Of a DNA stretch of 64,000 nucleotides, positions 22,444-36,269 are shown one piece after another. The notes under the pieces are model-generated. The model was not told the DNA's origin. It saw only the letters and a list, made by a program, of their open reading frames with translations, and made no database searches. The DNA lies in the NCBI GenBank assembly GCA_031772625.1, contig CM062816.1, positions 633,361,269 through 633,425,268 of the forward strand, given 5' to 3'. The translations under genes were made by a program, and so were the position numbers. The first letter of the stretch is position 1. Each line of letters opens with the position of its first letter. This DNA is from Pinus tabuliformis (lineage: Eukaryota > Streptophyta > Pinopsida > Pinales > Pinaceae).

Positions 22444-25400
22444 AAACCATATCCCTTGGGGAAAACCGTCCTCAATGTTCAATGACACCTATAACCAACA
22501 AGACTATTGAAAAAAAAACATACTGCCCACAGAGCTTTATAACACAACTCATTGCAGTATTTACAATGACCATATCCTAAAACATGAAAAACATAATGTT
22601 TATTGGAGTTTTATAACACTGCTCATTATTATATTTACAATAACCAAATATACACATATGCACGTCTTCTAAACTAGCATATAAGAGAATACAATACCCA
22701 TATCAATTAACAAGGGAATCCGTAGGCTCACATCTCCACCCTCAAAGTAATACCATCATTCCCCTCCTTCCCAGGAAGTCCAGAATACACTGTAAAGTCC
22801 AAGCTACATCTGATGCCTAGTGCTACAATCCTATGCCACTTTTCCTTTCAGTGAATAATTACTGACTCATTGTTCTGGGGCACACTCCCAATGTACATCC
22901 AATTCCATGTGGCAATCCTAATGAGAAAAACCAATATATTTGCTACCTTCCCTTCTCTACTACATAGTCCCTTCAGAAATGTAATCACCCGCTTTCATAC
23001 AGTCACTCACTTTCCAAGTTCCCTAACATCCTCTATCCCAGGCGGTCCATCCCTTGGGAAAGCTTCCTCGCATCATAAGATCAAACAACCAAGGCATATA
23101 CCTGCCTCAAGCATCATATCGATCATAGCATGCTCATGCAAATCAATGGAAACTATTGGGTACCTATGTCACACAATGGCCATACTCCTCAAGTACTCTA
23201 CCAGTATACTATTGCATGTTCCAATTTCTCTTGTTGTCGATGCCAATTCTTGTAGTTGATTTCAACCACCAAACTGGGCATGTTCATGAATTCCTTTTCC
23301 AAGTACATAATTTCCATTAGATTCAAATAAATTGAAATAACCTCAAGTCATACCTCATTTGTAATTCGTCAATAAGGTACACTTTCAATCCTATTTGCTT
23401 TCTATCACATCAAGTCAAACTAATTGTTTGATCAAAACATCATGTATAAACATGTCACATCTGGTTAACTCAAAACACAACAATCATAGATAAAAATCAT
23501 AAATCCTATGTAATAATCATAAACAAGAATCATAGATCACATATAATCATGATATACCATAATCATAAATCACATGCATAGTAAAAATGAATAAAATATT
23601 GATACTTATCCTTTAGTCAATCCTTGGATTCCACCTCTCTCCTTATTTTGTACACACTCTAGATCGATTGCCACACTCGGAAAACACCCAATGCCTTATC
23701 CTCAACCACGTGCACATACACATAGTGTGCATCACACCCATACAATTGTATGTGTCATATGACACCATGCAATACATGCATATACATCGGTACCATATGT
23801 ACCACATGTACACTGCAACCACTTGCACAACATGTGCACCGCATCACATGTACACCAAATCATCTACACAACATGTATAGAATGCCACATGTACACTACA
23901 CCACTATAAAATTTGTACACAGTACCACATGCATCACATGTACGCGACACCATATATACACAGTGCCACATGCATGACATGTACACAACACCACCTACAT
24001 ACAGTGCCACTTGTACACTAATTACACAATGCTACTTGTAAATTGTGCACACAACACCATATGTGCAAACCACCACATGTACAATATGCATGCAACACCA
24101 CTTGTACATAGCACTGCGTATCCAACATGTACATAGCATCATCTATAAACACTGCATATGCAATATCCGCACAACACTACATGCACATAACATCACATAT
24201 GAAACATGTGCACAAAAATTGTACCACACATCCAAAACCACATTGTCTTTACCATGCAACCTTGCTTTTAGTGTCTTACCCATGCTTGTCCCAGTATGTC
24301 GCAGACCACACTACTTTCATTTCGCTAATGTTCCCCTTGGTATAACTTGTCCATAACATAGACATAGACATAATACAAGAATACAATATAGATTCATATT
24401 CACATGACATTGACATCATATATTTGTCTTGACTACTCTTCCCACTTGATTCCTCATAACCAGGAGCTTCTTCATGCCATTCGCCTGCATAGGCAATCAT
24501 TCCACCACAAGAATGATTCTTGATGATCCGTCAGATAATTACATAGATACATGGATACATACATATATATACGTAAACATTAGCATAAACAATCATGCTC
24601 CTTTCAAACAATGATATGCATACATACATATATATACACATAAACCTTAGCATTAATAAACATGATCCATGATGACTATATCAAACATGACATATATACA
24701 TACCTACATGTATACATATATCAAAATTAGCATAATCATGATCATAACATAATTACCAAATATCAAGGTCAAGGTTTAAGAGAACTTCCTTTATTCAGGC
24801 AACACATGTATAACATTAAAATTAGTCGTTCCCAACATAGCCAGGGCATATGACACCTCATATCCATTTACTTTAAATTTTTGGTTACCTTTCTCATGTT
24901 TGTACTACCACCGTCCATTTACCACAATGGACCCAACTAGTCCTACTGACTGTCATAGTATTAACTTCCGTTGTGCTTACTCATGTACAAAGCTTTATCT
25001 GAGTCTTATGTTACCTGCTGGGTACCACACAGCTCTCTTCAAGCTCCATTAACTTTCCTCTTTCCCAAATTATTCCCAAGACTCAAAAAATAAAAGGAAA
25101 TACCAAGAAACAACCAAGAAGAAAATCATGAAAGCCAATAAAAACACGACACCGCAATAAAGTGGTATGGACATAAACTAGACATAAACAAATCCACCAA
25201 CCAAGCAAAACAAATCATGAAAGACCAAAAGAAAAAAACTGAAAATAGACACCATTACTCAATCCCAATGGTTTCTAGTGCTTCCAAAGAAAGATCAAAC
25301 TAAGCATTCTTCAAGATTTCATGGTAGTTTCTTTCCCATGCAATCTCCTACATCATACTTCCAAAAACACATAACTATCAGTTGATAATTAATATAAAAA

Positions 25401-27320
25401 TACACCAACTTACCTTACTGTGTTGTGCAAAGCATGTTTCTTGTGACTAAACACATCCATGCCCTCTCTCGACGGAATCTAATTCCCTTGACAGATCCAC
25501 CTATAACTAGAGACTAGCTAATAAACATATCAAATACACGTTCATGAGTCTAGCACATCTCCAAATAATGTTAGAGAAAATGAAGTTTAAGAAGACTTCC
25601 TGTATGCAAACACTCATTCATTTGGAATTACAGTTTCTAAACATAACCAAAGGAGTTCTTTCCCAACTCCTTCTTTTTACCTTTTTAATTTGGCAGAATC
25701 AATGCTTACTATGTGTTGTCACACCACCCAACTGTTAGTTATACAAACACATCAACTATTACCTTTTCATGCTTATACCAAGCATGTTTCCTGCAACTCT
25801 TCACACATGTCAATCACGCGTTCCAAATATCAATACAATCATATATACCAATCTAAAATCAAATTTCATAAACAATCATGTCATAAACCATAGTCAACTC
25901 TTAGTCATTAGACATAATGCGACAACTGTCAACTACATTTAAGTACATATAGATTGTCTTAACACATATGTATAAGTACAACCATATTATGGAATTCATC
26001 AAACATTCAACCAAATTGCAACCATACCATGTTAAATAAATCAATGAGCCAACATAATCAAATAGTGAAGTACCAAATATATGACATAAGCAAACTCATA
26101 CCTTAACATATCTCAGGGGAGGTGATCCTGTCTGCACAATTAACCTAGGTTAGCATGATACAACTTCACAACATATCAACTCAAACATAAATCATGATAT
26201 CCATAATAATAACTAACTAACATGTTCACATCATAAGCTCATAAGCATTTTTCGTTCATGCATAAGAATGGCATATGTACGATCAGTCTAGATTAGTATG
26301 ACGCCATATCACAAATATATTGGCTGATACCTAAATATCGTAACCATAACCCTATACATAGGTCAAACTAGGTTAAGACAATACATATAACATCAATATC
26401 TTCAATGCAATGAACAAAACCATCATGCATATGACAAATCCAAATTACAACACCAAGATCTCAATGAAATAACACTAATCATCAAGTTAATAGCATATAA
26501 CAACAATATGCTATATATCATGCTTGTCAACAACATATAACATAATAATCAAGTTATCTAACATAAAACAACAATAACAATGCATACAACAACATGTTAC
26601 CATCATTCTTGACTATTCGACTCATGTGCATATAACTACACTTATCAACTAACATCCATCATGAATGTAACCATAACATCAAAATACATGTACATAAACC
26701 TAATTTATATACACCTAATGCATATAAAAATAATTGACTTACATATCAGGATGCCAAACATACAAGACTTGTATGATGATCTGCTCTTACCTGAAACTCC
26801 AATGATGCAACCTCATTATGATTATCTGCATCTCATGTGCTATCTCATCTAACACATTAGCATCATAACATACAGATATAACCCTCATGACCTAATTTGC
26901 ATACCATGACTTCACAAGGCATATTTGACCTACTATTCATGCATAACCATAACCAAGACCATACACGCATAACAACTACACATAGACATATAACATATGA
27001 GTACCAAACCATATAAACCTCATTCTAGATAGAGTCTAGTCATCAATGCATGATCTTATGAACTACACAAACCATGACCTCATTCATGACAACAACAACC
27101 ACATCATGTGCACTTGATAACATGTGAACATTGACATGCATAACAACACATAATCAACCATGCACACATCAAGACATTTTCCACGACAACATCTTCAACT
27201 TTCACAACCATGATCAACACCATGCAAGTGCAACAAGCACATGGAGTACATGCATAAGGGACAAATATGCAACCAACATGAAAGTATGATCAACACACAA
27301 CCTAAGGAGATAATAACCAT
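22444..27320. other. Internal region of element C, non-coding
   Basis: AT-rich, with no ORF above 130 codons and none resembling a retroelement protein. Notable pieces are a duplicated about 70-bp segment around 22530-22640, a CACATGTACA-rich zone (23700-24230), a 75-bp-period ATACATACATATATATA repeat (24550-24745) and long ATAAC/CAT-rich low-complexity DNA to 27320. Confidence 0.6.
23700..24230. repeat. Degenerate CACATGTACA minisatellite-like array
   Basis: The words CACATGTACA, ACATGTACAC, ACACCAC and GTGCACAACA recur every 20-40 bp with irregular spacing. Overlapping frames on both strands give His/Thr/Cys-rich ORFs, which are artefacts of this composition. Confidence 0.7.
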
Positions 27321-27332
27321 GGTATGATACAA
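27321..27332 (-). other. Degenerate primer-binding site of element C
   Basis: The minus strand reads TTGTATCATACC, 9 of 12 matches to TGGTATCAGAGC, three bases from the LTR at 27336. Confidence 0.55.
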
Positions 27333-27335
27333 CTG

Positions 27336-28380
27336 TGTAACACTGTCCTCCCATATCTACCCAAGTTACCATGCCAATTGAGGTAAACATGCGACGAGAG
27401 GCTATTATGATTGGATTTGACCTCCTATGTGATCATAAGGAAGTGGAATCGATCAAAACACAACACACATACATTTGATATCAACTTCAGGACCCTCAAC
27501 AACTAATCTAACACTTTAGACAACTTTCCCTTGGTGCATATTGAAGTTTTAACCAACTTAAGACTCGGTTTCTCTCATGCTATAGGCATGACAATGTCAA
27601 AAAACCCAAATTCACTCTCATAGGCTTGCCTGCCAGCTTCCAAAGACTCATTTTGCTAATTATGTGCTAGTGTTCTAGGGATTTGAGCCACTTTTTCAGG
27701 CCCAGAGCCCAGATCACTGCCCATAATGGAATGATAACTTAGGAAACAATGATTCAAAAATAATAATTTAAACAAAACCTTAATCAAACCCTTACTATCC
27801 ATGACCAAAATTTCGTCAAACATGTTGCATTAATGTAATCTAAAAGTGTAACCAACAAAATTAAACATAGGGATCCTATACTTATCTGAGAATTGCTCAG
27901 ATCCATTGTTCCCTCATGTCATTTGTTGCATTACCATCTGCAATGAATCCTATTGTACTTGCTTGATCCTACCTTTCCCTACTTGATATTTTCTTCCTCT
28001 TACCTTCTTTTCCTTTCTTAATCCCATGCAAAACCATAACTAGAACTTGAGCCAAGAGATTATACTCACTAAGAGCTTAACACTGACTAAGAGCTTCACA
28101 ACTAATCCTCATAAGCCTTTTTATTAACGAGGATTCTATTTTCTTCATTTTCAATTATTTTCCTGCAATTTCCTCCTCACATGCAACCTGTGACCGTTTG
28201 CCTTCCTTTTCTCCTAATTTCCATTATTTTCATAAATAAATGTGCCAAAAATGCCATTTTTCGTTTCCAAATCCTTAGCCATTTCTTTTGCCAATTTCCA
28301 TAGCAATAATAAACCAAATGAACACACCCTAGGATGTCTTGTCCAACTTTCATCTTGCAATATTTGTCCCATCACCGTGG

Positions 28381-28454
<74 letters not shown>

Positions 28455-28478
28455 GAAATTTTCACCAAGGTTGTTACA
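27336..28478 (-). mobile_element. 5' LTR of element C (1143 bp)
   Basis: Starts TGTAACACTGTCC and ends GTTGTTACA, then TSD GAGTA. (TA)n at 28384-28451 is at the same relative position as in the left LTR. Confidence 0.9.
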
Positions 28479-28483
28479 GAGTA
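28479..28483. other. Target-site duplication of element C (right)
   Basis: GAGTA, matching 21274-21278. Confidence 0.9.
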
Positions 28484-29623
28484 TACCTAATCTTCCAAAT
28501 AGTGAATCTTTGGAATAACCTATTTGTAACTCACCCACCTTGAGCTCCCTCTTATGTCCATAGGGCATAAGAAATTCAAAAGCTATCAAAATTTTGTTTA
28601 TATATATATATGAGTTGCTCCATACTCCACATAAAATTCCTCTTATATGTTGAAATAGATTCCATCCTTTCTCTCTCAATACTTACTAGATTTGGTGAAA
28701 AAATTGACATCCTCCTGAGTATTAGTATCACTTCTTTGATATTCTTATGTTTTTCTTTGATGTGTTGGAGTACTTGAAGTGTGGTTTTCAGCTTAAGAGT
28801 CTCGTATATACCACTTACTCTATCATTTTGAAGACTAGGCTTCTTTCCAACAAAAATAATGATCACTTCTTATTGCAATTTACTTCTATTTGGATGGTTT
28901 CTTAAACAAGTGTTTTACTGGGGAACTCTCAATTACTTAACTTCTAGAATCCTCCTTACTATGATTTGTGTCTATCATTATATTATTATACCCCATCTTT
29001 TTGTGACTCTACTCCTGAAAGGATTGTTTGAGTAATGAGGTTCATTAAGTCGAGTATCTATAGTAACCCACGATTTTTGTATTAGACTTACAAATGTATG
29101 TGTTATAATTTTTATCTTTTACTCTCATCATTTTCTATGTTGGCCATATCGGTTGTGTAATATGATGAAAATGGTTCCTATTATCACCACTATTCATATA
29201 TGTCTCTTTAAGTGTTTTATAATTTTAGTCAATCTTTAACAAAAATTATCATTAAGTATGTTGAGATGATTTTCTTGATTATCCCAACTTCCGAATATTT
29301 TGCTTAGGTGTACGGTGTTTTCAACAACTTCCATTCTTTTCCAACTTACAACTAGTTGTGGTTTATGAGATAGAAAAATACAACTAGCTTCAACCTTAAG
29401 TACAACCCATACTTCTTCTTTCACTTGAAGAGTTGTAATCATGTACAAGAAAGAGATAATTTAGACTTTTGCTACATTGATTTGAGTGAAAATATCTTGC
29501 ATTTGAGGGTTTAGCATCAATTTGAGTATAAGGACTAATAGACTATCCATCCATCTTATAATTTTGTAGGTTTCCTTTAGTGTATTCACTAATATTCTAA
29601 GGAAGTAGCCTGGATATGAGATG

Positions 29624-29664
<41 letters not shown>

Positions 29665-29865
29665 TATATATATATATAGATATATATAGATATATTTTAT
29701 TCTCATGCCAATCAGGACTTAAAGTGCATCATTTAACCAATCGTTCCAGGGTAGATCACATAACTATGACTCGCTTCTAGATACAACAAGTCTTTTGAGT
29801 GTACTTTAGGAATGACTAGTTATCATAACATTGCAACATTGCAAAAACACCAGGAAGAGATTGGA

Positions 29866-29942
<77 letters not shown>

Positions 29943-30757
29943 ATTTCCTTTACCTTCTTGTAGAAATTCCTCGTTGGTCCATGATCCAATTATGCCTCAT
30001 ATCCTCTTCATTGACTTTCATTTCAACATTATCATCTAGCAAGAAATCTCATCGATCTTCCTTCTCTTATGTTTGGTTAAAATATATATATATATATATA
30101 TATATATTCTATTTGTTGTTTGCTTCTTCTTTTTTTAATGAATGTTTCAAGTTCCCAATGTTTTATTAGAGTGGTCATTTATAGAAAACCATTACTTTGA
30201 GATAGTTATTCTTAATAGGAATATTTTAATCTAAAAATATATGTAAGAGCTTGTTCTTCTTTGGTGTATTCAAACAAGGAAGCATAATCAAACCTAAAGA
30301 ATTTCATTTACATATCTAATTGATGAGGCTCAACATGTTTTCTTTTCCAAAGTAATAAAAAAATGCTCACAAAATTTTGATTTATCATGACTTAAGGTTT
30401 CAATGGTCACTATTGGAGGATTAACATAAGTACTCTTTTGGTGAGACATTGATTTCAACCTCCCATATTTATAACAACTTTGATTACAACTTCTTTTGCA
30501 ATCTTAATTCACCAGCATGGGCAAAATGCCTTCTGAGGTTGTCATCCTTTGAAACATGCATGCCTCTAATATTTATCAGCCTATGGTTTGACAGGAAAAA
30601 GAACCATTCCATAGAGGAAATACTCATTTCAAATGAAATCCCAACTTGGGATTTCATTGACCACTCATTTATTGGTCATTCCTCGTGGAAAAGTTTGTTC
30701 ACGGGTACACTATTTTAGCTATAGGTGGAGTTGCAAGCCACAATACTATAACCTATT
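28484..30757 (-). mobile_element. Element E internal region, gag side, decayed
   Basis: By position this joins 9764-11433 across the B and C insertions and ends at a PBS-like site at 30758-30769. Small minus-strand open stretches (for example 28383-28679, with FLMPYGHKRELKVGELQIGY) have protein-like composition but I cannot assign them. It contains three (TA)n tracts. Confidence 0.45.
29625..30107. repeat. Microsatellite cluster: (TA)n, (TA)n(GA)n, (TA)n
   Basis: TA-rich runs at 29625-29696, (TA)n followed by (GA)n at 29868-29940, and TA at 30081-30107. The last two lie within 215 bp. Confidence 0.9.
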
Positions 30758-30769
30758 ACTCCGGTACCA
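30758..30769 (-). other. Degenerate primer-binding site of element E
   Basis: The minus strand reads TGGTACCGGAGT, 9 of 12 matches to the initiator-Met PBS. The two-base CT spacer and TGTAACATACC that follow on the plus strand parallel element A (CT, TGTCACATACC). Confidence 0.6.
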
Positions 30770-31896
30770 CTTGTAACATACCGAAGACATATACTACTAT
30801 GGTCAATGATAAAATTTCTGGCAATAAAAAATTTATTACACAATTCAAAATGAAATACCATACACACCCTACATGTAAGGACTTTTAATTAGTGTATCAT
30901 GTGTATATATATATATAGCTGACAAGGAATTCATTTCTCTAAATTTCAATCTTATCGGTATGGTATATGTAACCATTACCCACCCATATCTGGAAAAATC
31001 TAGAAGTTTATACACTATTGTATTGCAACTTATGGAGATCTATGCAAGTGGCTAAGACTACTTAAGAATCTAATGGCACTGTCGATCACTTCTCTATGAG
31101 ATCAAGGGTGCAAATTACATGGAAGTTGGTTAGGGTATTAACCCCTTCCCAAAACCCTTGTAGGTAGGCTCATTCATCCTTCACACCTTTGAGGGCTACT
31201 CTACAACATAGGCTTTCGTTTTGATGCCAAATTGCTCCATCATTCTGCAATGGCTTACTGGTATCCCTATCAATTTTCACTATGGTTAACTTTAAATTTT
31301 TCACCAAGGAATTTAGGGTTTATTGTAAAGTTTTCAATGTGGTGCTCCTTAATGTCCTACTTTGTCATTAGTAGTGCCTTGGAGAAGTTAGATTGTCATC
31401 TATTCATTGTTGGAGAGGGTGCACTTCTGCCAATTTACTGGTGAGTAGGGTTTATATACAGTTTATTTGTAAATCACTATCTAGTTATGGTCTGATACTT
31501 AAATCACTTCTTCAGTTGTGGAATTTGGGTCCATATGCGGGCATTCTATTGGATATGCTTCGTCACATGTTCATTCCTTTGTCTCTTTGGTTTTGCAAGT
31601 GTTATCTCTCACCTTGAACAGTTATGTTCTTCTCAATCTTTAAAGTATGGATTCGTTACATTAACAAGGTAATCCGTGTTCCCAGGTTCTAAGTTCTTCC
31701 ATATTTTTTTATATTCCCTACGGTGACTTTGCTATGGGTTCCTTTGGGAACTACCTCCATTAAGTTTAACATAGAGAAGGGTATGTGGGTCATTACATTT
31801 GTTTCTGGCTCGCGCTCCTGATGGGTTTAATCATAGTCTTGTATTCAGAATAGTTGTGTTCGAGCTACTAGAGCCATTCACAGTAATTTGTAAATA

Positions 31897-32351
31897 TGTT
31901 AGAAAACCTACACAGATGAATCTAGCTAGTAAAGGTTGAACACATAGCTTTGCAGAGCAAAAAAACTAAAAGAAAATTGAAAGAACAAAAGAATGATTCA
32001 TTAGAAAATAGGCTACAATGCTCATGACATAGCATTACTGGGTGAAGATCCCAGGGTAATGCACCATAGTGGTGATCAATGAGAAGACTCAACACCTACA
32101 ACAAGTTTCAGAGAGAACTAGCCAGTTGTAGAGTGAAAGAAGGAGCAAATCAGGGAGTAAATCATGCAGAAGTACTAACCAGTTGCAGAGTTAAAGAAAG
32201 AGAAAATTAGGGAGTAAATCATGGAGAAGAACTAACCACTTGTGGAGTTAAAGAAGGAGAAAATGAAGGAGTAAATCATGCAGAAGGAATCTTGCATGTA
32301 GTCCCATGCTCTAAGTAAGAGTCTGCATGTAGGTGTGTAGTAGTTCCAACA
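31897..32351. mobile_element. Possible solo LTR (455 bp)
   Basis: Begins TGTTAGAAAACC and ends GTTCCAACA, short inverted termini like a copia LTR. The inside includes a GATCCCAGGGTAATGCACCA stretch. Flanks (AAATA and TAATT) do not form a clean TSD, so this is tentative. Confidence 0.3.
32117..32287. repeat. 57-bp tandem repeat, three copies
   Basis: Units start with ACTA(G/A)CCA at 32117, 32174 and 32231, exactly 57 bp apart. Each contains GAGT(G/T)AAAGAA and GGAGTAAATCATG. Confidence 0.85.
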
Positions 32352-33387
32352 TAATTTACTTTGGGTTAGGTATTATGTTAATTGTTTCACCATTATGTCT
32401 CCGCGATGACATTTCTATCAGCAATTGTTTTTAGTTGTGAATTATAATGACTATCCAACATTCTTCCTTCGTGAACATGGTCATTCGATTCTTTCTATGA
32501 AAAGGAGAATTTTAATTTATATCAATGTGCCATTAAGTTTATTGATAATGGTGTTTTTAGCACTATATGATGTCTGTGCATTTTGCTTTGATTTTTAATG
32601 TAATATGTTGAATTATCAAATAGAGAATAAAACTTCTAGTTCCTTGACTCTTTCACTGTGATGATAAATATTTCGTGCATTTTCGGTTATTTTTACTTTA
32701 TCAGTCATGTTATTATGTTATTTCTCTTTCTCATTTTTCTTGCATAAGAATTTATTTTCTTATGTCAAACTAACTTAGGTCGAAGGTCGAAGTCCTTCCC
32801 AGACTTATTCTTAGCCCACCAAGTTAACATAGATAGATGAGTAATGGACTCTTCTACCCTAGGGTTCCTTCCCAGGGTGGAATTAACCCTTCCCAAAATT
32901 TCATGATTGCACTAACTGAATAATATTTATTGACTAATCTATTTCGTCCCACGGTTGTATGTTCAACTATGCTTTTCCTTTGGAAAGGTCGGTTTCTAGT
33001 GCATACCCTCAGTTTGTATTCTGTAATTTTTTGCAAATTCGTAGACTTCAATTATGAAATGAGACTAATACCCAGTAAATAAACTTCATTACTTTTCATG
33101 CAGTCAACGATAATTTATGAAAACAATGTTAGATGTATATATCTGATCCATACTCTTGTACTCTAGGAGTTGTTCCAGAGAACTGTTCTCCCCCCTTCCT
33201 GGCTTTTTCCGAGAGAAAATCAAAACAAAAACAAGAAGACCCTTCTCACAAACTCTTTCACACAAAAATCATTATCAACGACCTTTGTCATGTCTACATT
33301 AGAGTCTTTAGACATTTTATCATTCTATTAACTCTTAAGATCACTTCATCACTATCTCTAAATACAAAATTCACATACTAACATCAT

Positions 33388-33500
<113 letters not shown>

Positions 33501-34174
33501 GAACTATTATAATCTAAGAGAAATAATGATAACATGGAATAATTATCTCTCAATTCTAGTTTGATCTAGCCACAAGATTACAGGGATAAGTGTGCTCCAC
33601 CTAACCAAAGAGTGCTTTGTTTACACAACAGGAGTCCACCCAAACCAATTTCTTCTCAAATCAGTTATTTGATAGTGACCTGATAAGGTCTATCCCAAGG
33701 CATCAATATTTTACCATTCCAACCTCAGAACTCAGACTTAAAAGTATATTTTAAGGATCCCACTATCCATCCACCATCTTAAGGACACGCTCACTGGTAG
33801 CATCCTACCAACCCTTAACAATGTCCTATTTCAGGTTCCAGCACTTATAGCTTCACCTTGTGTCTTGGACCTCCTTCCACTAGGTACCAAGTATCCAAGG
33901 TTTCCTCAAGTTTTATGCTCTCTCCCCTCTTGGCTCCCTTTCCCCAATTAAGATTATTTATCTCTAGGGAGAGGAATAACATTCTTCTAACTACCTCGGA
34001 AGAAACCATCATTTATCACACTCTCTCGTAGTTTTCTGGCTGACCATAGTTAATATTATTTACGAAACTAAGCAACATTTTTCATCCATGTCTAACCTTT
34101 GATATGGTCCACAATTTTACAATATCATTTGTGGTAAAACAAAATAGTTACAACTTATACTAAGGGGTGTTACA

Positions 34175-34992
34175 TATCCCCCCTTGAGAAAAAACTCATC
34201 CTTGATGTTTTCTTAGACCTCCAAATAGGCAAGAATATGCCTTGCGCATAGATTCATTATCATCCCAATCATTATCTTCCCAAGTAGCCTCGCCTGGCTG
34301 AAGTACTTATGTTGCATATAACCCTAGCTACTGCTTACTTCTGTAGCATAATTCTCTTTGATCAAAATGTGCAAAGGTTAAACCAACATCCACAATCATT
34401 ATGATAATTAGTTTCCATCAATAATCATGCAATAACGTATTTATATACATTGTTTCAATCTTCCTTACAAGAACATCAATCATTACTTATATATTCAGAA
34501 ACCGTCACCAACATACATCACAACCCAACACAGATTGATAACCTCCATTTAATAAGGGCTACCAACATCTTTGTACACTTGTCATTGTGAACTCCTTTAC
34601 TTACCAAATAGCTATATCAATCGACAAGGACCCCACCACGTGGTTTTGTTATATGTTCATACCACAAAGATATCAATTTCGACTGGCTAATTGCTTAGGG
34701 ACAATAGTAGGGACAATACGACTTATGCATCCTTCTATTATAAACTAATGAGAGGGCCTAGTCTTTCTATAACTTTCTACGCGACAGACTTCACATTCTT
34801 AGCAGTTTTTGAATGGGAGCAGATTTGCAGTATCCTTTTCATTTGCAAGGCATACTGTGCAAGTTTCTAACAAATAGAAAATGACTCTTTCCTAGTGAGT
34901 AACAAGAATTTTTCGAATGCAACAATTTCCCACAGCCATTTCATGGAATGAAAATGATGCATCCATCTTGGAATGTTTCCCACAATAGAAAT
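34175..34992 (-). pseudogene. Second E-type internal region: gypsy pol end, decayed
   Basis: PPT-like TATCCCCCC (34175-34183) abuts the LTR. The minus-strand frame then contains GEATWEDNDW, followed by KAYSCLFGGLRKHQG and a stop, the degenerate chromodomain end homologous to 9764-9880. At 34800-34870 another frame gives TCTVCLANEKDTA, resembling the second half of an integrase HHCC finger (CxxC), but this is weak. Element D interrupts the region at 34993 and it resumes at 39905. Confidence 0.55.
34988..34992. other. Target-site duplication of element D (left)
   Basis: GAAAT, identical to 39905-39909. Confidence 0.9.
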
Positions 34993-36267
34993 TGTAACGA
35001 CCTGAGGTCCGTCCAACAAACGGGCGCCTCACCGGACGAGTGACGAGCTATGGAGATGAAGTGCAAATAGTGCACGAGGTGAGCTACTAGCCGTGCAAGG
35101 CATTTTGGATGAAATGCGATGAAGAATGCATGATGGAAAGTTAATATCGAGTAGGTGGTTCTGGGTGGCCCGATGGATGGGCGGGCTGACTGGCGACTGA
35201 CAAACTAATGGGCGGCCAAACAGTCAACTGGGCAGGCTGAAGTCTGAAAGAAGGGTGAAGCTAATGGATGTACAGTGAATGGGTAGGTCAGCTGGGTACA
35301 TAAACATGGTGTGCGAAGCATATATATAGTGGATAAGTTGTGGAGGAGAAGGCAACGAATTCACACAACACATTCAATACAAGGAGCTCACATTATTAAA
35401 CGAGTTATGCGGTTGGAGAAGAGTTCTACGGTGAAGTGTGTGGATGAACCCGCACGATGGGCAGAATGAGTGAAGGTCAAAACCGGGTGAGTGCACATGG
35501 TAGGCAGGCCAGGCGACCTGCATAGGGCGCTAGGTGAACGATTGTGCAGCGGTCGGGTGACCCGCGGAGGGCACCGGGTGAATGGAGCATGCAGTGATCA
35601 GGTGAAGTATGATAGGTGACCCAAGTTTGGCATGCCATGCATGGTGAAATGAAATGGTGATCGAGGTGTGGACAACCCACGGTTGGGTGTGCCAGGCACC
35701 AGTGGAAACAAAGTGAAGTGTTTGGGTTGGCAAACAGAGGTGCGACGAGGTCATGCAGAGGGCACCAAAGGTGGGTGACTTGGGCACGATGAGCGTGCCT
35801 GAGTTAGGAAAACGGCACGAAATGTGCAATGGGTGAGTGAAGTGATGGGAAATTCATGTAGTGACCGTTCAAAGGTGTCGACAAGTTTGGCAACCGAGTT
35901 TGCCGAAATTGTGAAAATTTGGCTAAGTGTAAATTTGGGGTTTCCTCCAAGATTTATCTTATGTTATGAAAATTGAAGATTATATATATATAGATATATA
36001 TATATTGATTCAGGCAGACTTACATTGGGGAGCTGCCCCTCCCTTTATACTATTGTGCAATTGTTCATGTATTGCTGTTTATGATGAGTGGTTATGGTTT
36101 TCATCTTGTATAAAGGATAAAGATAATACTTGGTAATGAAAAATAAACTAAGTATGAATGTTAGGCGTAGTCCATGACCATGAGTATTGGTGAGAAGAAA
36201 AGGGTCAGTGGTGCTGCACCTCGCTATAGAACGGCTGAAAGACTACCGCTAGTGTGGGGACAGAACA
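34993..36267 (+). mobile_element. 5' LTR of element D (1275 bp)
   Basis: It aligns along its full length with 38622-39904, with many substitutions. Both LTRs contain the ACCGGACGAGTGACGAGC block near the start and GGGTTTCCTCCAAGATTTA near the end. Confidence 0.95.
35321..35329 (+). promoter_or_regulatory. Probable LTR TATA box of element D
   Basis: TATATATAG, 329 bp into the LTR and conserved in the 3' LTR at 38950-38958 within GCGAAGCATATATATAG. The expected transcription start would be about 30 bp downstream. Confidence 0.5.
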
Positions 36268-36269
36268 GG

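Larger units (their letters stand above)
21279..28478 (-). mobile_element. LTR element C (gypsy-like ends), 7.2 kb, no recognisable coding
   Basis: LTRs at 21279-22443 and 27336-28478 start TGTAACA and end TTGTTACA and are bounded by exact TSD GAGTA. A degenerate PBS sits left of the right LTR. A gypsy-like end (minus-strand EDGFPQG-like codons before the PPT side) lies right of the left LTR, so orientation is minus. The 4.9-kb internal region has no gag, protease, RT or integrase motif that I can find. That fits a large non-autonomous derivative (LARD type) or complete erosion. Confidence 0.85.

Noticed and set aside
23700-24230. Possible CRISPR-like or regularly spaced repeat
   Set aside because: Spacing and units are irregular and the context is a plant retroelement, not a prokaryotic locus.
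23643-24356. Several His/Thr/Cys-rich ORFs, possible metal-binding peptide
   Set aside because: Generated by the CACATGTACA array in multiple frames on both strands.
35477-35829. Minus-strand ORFs rich in His, Pro and Ser in the D LTRs (also 38658-39603)
   Set aside because: They lie in both GC-rich LTRs of D, on the strand opposite to its transcription, with no domain and different frames in the two copies.
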